Source: Synchiropus splendidus (taxonomy: Eukaryota; Chordata; Actinopteri; Syngnathiformes; Callionymidae). Taken from it: a stretch of 64,000 bases of DNA. The notes under the pieces were generated by a model. That model was not told the origin of the DNA and ran no database searches. It saw only the letters and a list, made by a program, of their open reading frames with translations. The stretch lies in assembly GCF_027744825.2 (NCBI RefSeq), contig NC_071340.1, positions 9,439,501 through 9,503,500 on the forward strand, in the 5' to 3' direction. Shown here piece by piece: positions 60,056-64,000 of the stretch (position 1 is the stretch's first letter; each line of letters begins with the position of its first letter). The position numbers and the translations under genes were made by a program.

Positions 60056-61939
60056 CTTTAAAGTTGCATATAAATACATTTTATTCTGAGTTAAAATTCT
60101 CCAAAGTCTTAAAAACATGTCTTAAAGTTAGCCACAGTACGAACTGCCTGTTTGCTTTCTGGCAGCAACCAAGTCTACTTTCTTGAAATGTGGACAGGTG
60201 GTCCAGAGACTTGAAGAGGTAATTTTATGACTGTGATTTGTCCGTAGGTGTAAGTGGTTCTCTGCTCTGCAAACTGTCCATGGTGTCCTCAAATTCTCTT
60301 GATGGGTTACCTTACATCTTACCCTTTAAAATAGACAAATGAACTTCAAACCCTAGCTGTTTTTGATTTCAGTTATATGTGTCTATGGTGTGTAGTCAAA
60401 CCTTCGGCTTCTCAACCCTTTCCATTTGCATAGTGTCTTCATATGCCGACAGGGCATTTATTTCCATCCAGTGGCGCATTGTGTAGGTTATCTCGCTGCC
60501 TCAGCTGGTTGCTTGTCGTCCGCAGTAGCCGTGTTCCCGCATTGATTCCATGGGTTTTTGTGCATGGCTGTTGTGTGTGGCAAATTGGCTCATTGATCAT
60601 TTCGTTAAATTGATGTTCCAAGAGTGTAACCCTAAAGCTTTAACAAGAATTATGTTCTCGACAAAGGCTGCTTTTTTTCTCCCTCCCTTATCATTCTGGT
60701 CCTTGTTTACGTAGATCTTAATTGCTGTTGCTATGTTTTATGTCGATGTAACCCTGGCAAGTGCAGATCAGTCTCCGTCCTCAGGAAGCTTTAATATCGA
60801 CTCTCCACCTGCTGTTCAGCTTTATCTATCAATGACATCAGAAGTGCTTTCAGCCAATCAAAACAAAACAAGATGGATCGCCAACAGAATAATTGCCGTC
60901 ACTTGGCATTATTCTATTTTTTTTTTATTGCTTTATTACGGGCTTCTGGTTGAATCCAAGCTGCTGACTTATCCCTGTTTGATTTTGCATATGAGGCCCA
61001 TCTATATTTTATCCAGCGAGTCTCCTGTGAAGTGTTTTGTTGCTTCTCACCAAATTGCAAAGGGTAATTAGGGCTTGTTGCCGGGCTACCAATACTCTTG
61101 TCAGTCACGCTCTGTGTAAGCATTCACGTTCACATGCCGGATGGTCGTTGCAGAGATGAAGGAAAAAAAAAATACAAGAGGATAATTGTAGCTTACTGAA
61201 CACGGTCCCTGCAGTCTGCATGTTGGAAAGTAAGCTCTGGAAAACAATGATCACATGCTCTCACAGCGCTCTATAATTTGTGGCGTCCCTGAAGTAGAAA
61301 CGGAAGCAGATGAGGACGAGCCATTTATTAGTTGATGATCCGCTGCTCGCTCATGCTATGTGTCTTGGATTATTTCCTGTGCTGATGTCTTGTTGAGTGA
61401 AAAGCCTTCAAAACAAATTAACCCCCAGGAGGCTGTGCTCGCTGCCTCGCTGCCCTCATGGCCTTTGGCATCTGTTCCTTTGCATCTGTCATAGTGGCCT
61501 ATAACAGTAAATGGCAGTGGGCTGCAGGAGTCGGCCAGCAAGAATCAACTTGATAAAATAACACGCCTTCAGCAAGAGACCGCTACAGGCTAGTTATCGG
61601 CTTTCAACCGGTGTGTATGCCGCAAACAGCCGTATTAGAAATGTCCCAGCCTCACATGAATCAAGGAAAGGACCTGGGAGGGATCACTTCGACGTGTATA
61701 ACCGACTGATTGTTTTGAGAATCGTTTGAAAAGTGCTGAGCGAGTCCGATTGAAACTCAATTATAAGAAGAAAAAAAAAAAAAAGCGTGTGACTCGAAGG
61801 TTTCTCAAAGCTTTCAGGGTCAATGCTTCCTTGCTGACCAGCCAAGTTCCCTTAGTCTGGAAATTTTCCAAAGTAGAAGGTCTTTGGCCTAAATTGTCAG
61901 CAAGTTGGTCCTAAAAATACATGTGAGATTGAATGGTCA

Positions 61940-62095
61940 GCTCTGATCCGATCTGCACGTCTCTGGGTCCTGGAGACATGCAGGTCATGAAGAGATGGCA
62001 GGCTGCAACCGATCACCTTCTCAGCAGAACACACGATGCGCTGCAGTCTGCTCTTGTCCCTGGAGGTGGCGCTGCTGCACCACACCCTGCAATTA
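61940..62095. mobile_element. Teleost LINE-like fragment
   Basis: The strings TGGGTCCTGGAGACATGCAG, GGCTGCAACCGATCACCTTC and GATGCGCTGCAGTCTGCTCT recur widely in teleost genomes as part of a non-LTR repeat, probably the same family as the 35490 fragment. Confidence 0.5.
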
Positions 62096-62118
62096 ACATG
62101 CCAAAACTACGGAGCCCA

Positions 62119-62745
62119 GGAAGTGACATGCATGTGTTTATTTTTTTTTTTGGATGTGACGTGCATGACTTTATTTTTTTCATCCCGAGATAACAGTTAT
62201 CTCGATAATTTCTATCTCAAGATACAATTGTAAATGTCAGCGCATGCATAACTGCCACTTCTACTGTTGGTCAACACTGTCAGTCACTGTCTGCAAGTCA
62301 GAATATTGCTGATGCCAAAGTCGCTGCACTTTTAACACTCGGATCAAGTGTCTTCTACTCAAAATGATACCATCTATGACTAAGCTATACGTATTACGCA
62401 GCCCCCGTAGTATGGAGGTACGGTACAGAGGTGACATGCATGTGTTTATTTTTTGGGATCTGACATGTATGACTATATTTATAAATTATATTTTATAAGT
62501 TTTATCTCATCATTACCGGATTTTGTGAATAAATCTCTATATAGAATCAGTGAGTCGTGGGAAAACAAGCGCCATGGACTGAGAGCGGGTGATCATGTAT
62601 ATGGCTTAGTCACATATGGGCTTAAAGCTACTCATTCTATATTCTGGTATATTCTGAGATTCTAATTATCATGAGATAAAAGTTAACTTGAGATAAGAAT
62701 GATCTCGAGATAACTTTTATTTCGAGGTACGAATTATCACAAGCT
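62119..62745. repeat. Diverged duplicated block with TCTCGAGATAA palindromes
   Basis: GTGACATGCATGTGTTTATTTTT occurs at about 62123 and again at about 62431, followed in both cases by a second GTGAC[G/A]TG[C/T]ATGACT motif (GGATGTGACGTGCATGACT; GGATCTGACATGTATGACT). Downstream are palindromic segments: CGAGATAACAGTTATCTCG (62186-62204) and ATCTCGAGATAACTTTTAT (about 62702). It looks like two diverged copies of one element. Confidence 0.45.
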
Positions 62746-64000
62746 GCATCTTAAGAAAGGTTGAAAAACACTGATATATAGAGGAGTGTACTGGTGGCTA
62801 TGCAGTTGCTGAAGAGGTACGGCAAGTGGTTTTGTGGCTATTGCAGGCGTCTCTACAGGTGACGTGTTTATAGCGGTTGTGCTCACCTGCGAGTCTTTAC
62901 ATCCAAGTGTGTGGGTTTATCCGTCAGCAAGGGGAGAGTGTCTGCTGAGCTCATGTCAGAAATAGAAACCAGCAGCAAACACTCTTCTGGATTTAAATCT
63001 GAACCGCAGGAGGAGATTGATTCCATCTATCTCTTTAACCATGTTAAGGTTTTTTTTTTTTTCCCTGAGCTTTCTCGGTTCTCACCAAGATGCTAATGTA
63101 GCGTTAACAAAATGAGCGCCATTAATTGGCTGCGAATTTAGCGCTTAACACCTCTGTCTGTCAAGTGATAGTACTCAGCGTAATGATCCTGGATTTGCTG
63201 TCAGGGAAATGCCAGTCATCTGAAGAAACCGACTGATGTCTTGTGAGGCTGTTGGACTCGTCCTTTTCATGGGTGTATTTTGGCTTTCTAAAGTGCCTTT
63301 ATGTTTCCTCAGTGCTATATATCTGTTATAGGAGGTTTATTATTTGTTCACTCATGTTCAACCGTGTGGATTTCCACATTTGCCACCTGTAATCCACTCA
63401 TAAGAGAGGACTTTTCCTGTTGTCTTCTTCAAACAGTCGTGACAGGGAAACTGGTTCCTTGATTTGCAGGTGGCAAGAGGAATCAGTATCGCTCCTGCAG
63501 TTCAGGTTCGCTGATAGATCTCTTCATAGATATCTTACATCAAAGACTTGCATCCTGCTGAGAATGACCGCCTCATAATCTGGTCCATTAGGTCCATGTT
63601 GGGCAACGAATGATCCGGCTTTCACCTCGGGCTGGAGATTTAAATTGTAAACGAGTGAGTACTTGCGGCATACAACGGAAGACAAAGTGTCCTGTGATGA
63701 GAATTGTGCTGTGAGCTACAGAGATATTTGTTTTCCTGTGGAAGTGACTCCTGGGAGTGTGACGCCTGGATGAGTTTCATCTGAGTGAATTTAAGAGCCC
63801 GAGTAATAAGGTGGAAAACAAAAGCAATGTGGGAATAGAAGGGAAGAGGAGAGCACAAACAAAAGATGCACCAAACACGAGGCAGAAGATTAAACTGATA
63901 CACGTCCTGTGTCGCTTCATTAGGTTCATGTTGGAAGACTGTAATGCAGAGCTCAGCGGTGAACCCCTTTTTTTCCTTGGGCCAAAGCCCGATTTAATGC

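Larger units (their letters stand above)
57741..64000 (+). other. kcnt1 intron 3 (truncated by the window)
   Basis: No exon encoding the expected VQVEFY...NENTFKERL segment was found, so the intron is longer than 6.2 kb. It contains an (AT)n tract (60039-60055), a LINE-like fragment (61940-62095) and a duplicated GTGACATGCATG block with ATCTCGAGATAA palindromes (62119-62745). Confidence 0.6.

Noticed and set aside
1..64000. tRNA, rRNA, CRISPR arrays, operons or prokaryotic-type genes
   Set aside because: None is visible. The exon-intron structure and repeats mark the whole window as vertebrate nuclear DNA.

Overview
The window is nuclear DNA of a ray-finned fish, almost certainly a teleost. 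The evidence is small exons bounded by GT-AG splice sites, long AT-rich introns, (AT)n microsatellites, and relics of repeats typical of teleosts: hAT-type and Tc1/mariner-type fragments, a LINE tail with an AATCAG repeat, and a gtgaggaccat-type minisatellite. The order (col27a1 and a kcnt1-type channel on one segment) fits teleost sequence related to human 9q32-q34. There is no bacterial or viral gene content.

Layout, left to right. (1) 58-12787, minus strand: the 5' end of col27a1, a fibrillar procollagen. Four exons are visible: start plus signal peptide in two, the large thrombospondin-N/laminin-G-like exon, and the first collagen-triplet exon. The rest of the gene lies beyond the left edge. 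(2) 12.8-22.5 kb: intergenic, with repeat relics. (3) 22590-34267, minus strand: a ten-exon gene that I assembled from splice phases. It encodes about 779 residues: a novel-looking N-terminal half containing a cysteine cluster, a long charged linker, and about eight ribonuclease-inhibitor-type leucine-rich repeats. I do not recognise its orthologue. (4) 34.3-44.6 kb: intergenic, repeat-rich; a possible noncoding exon lies at about 35.0 kb. (5) 44674-51190, plus strand: a complete eight-exon gene with a TATA-like box, encoding a 303-residue six-repeat kelch propeller most like KLHL20 but without BTB and BACK domains. (6) 51944-57740, plus strand: the first three coding exons of a kcnt1-type sodium-activated potassium channel (Slack). 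The membrane core lies beyond the right edge.

The exon models were checked by splice phase. The kelch model sums to 912 nt and the leucine-rich-repeat model to 2340 nt, both multiples of three with no internal stop. These are four separate eukaryotic genes, and nothing in the sequence shows that they act in one pathway. The best candidates for undescribed biology are the leucine-rich-repeat gene and the BTB-less kelch gene. Several non-autonomous transposable elements with visible terminal inverted repeats are also defined here.
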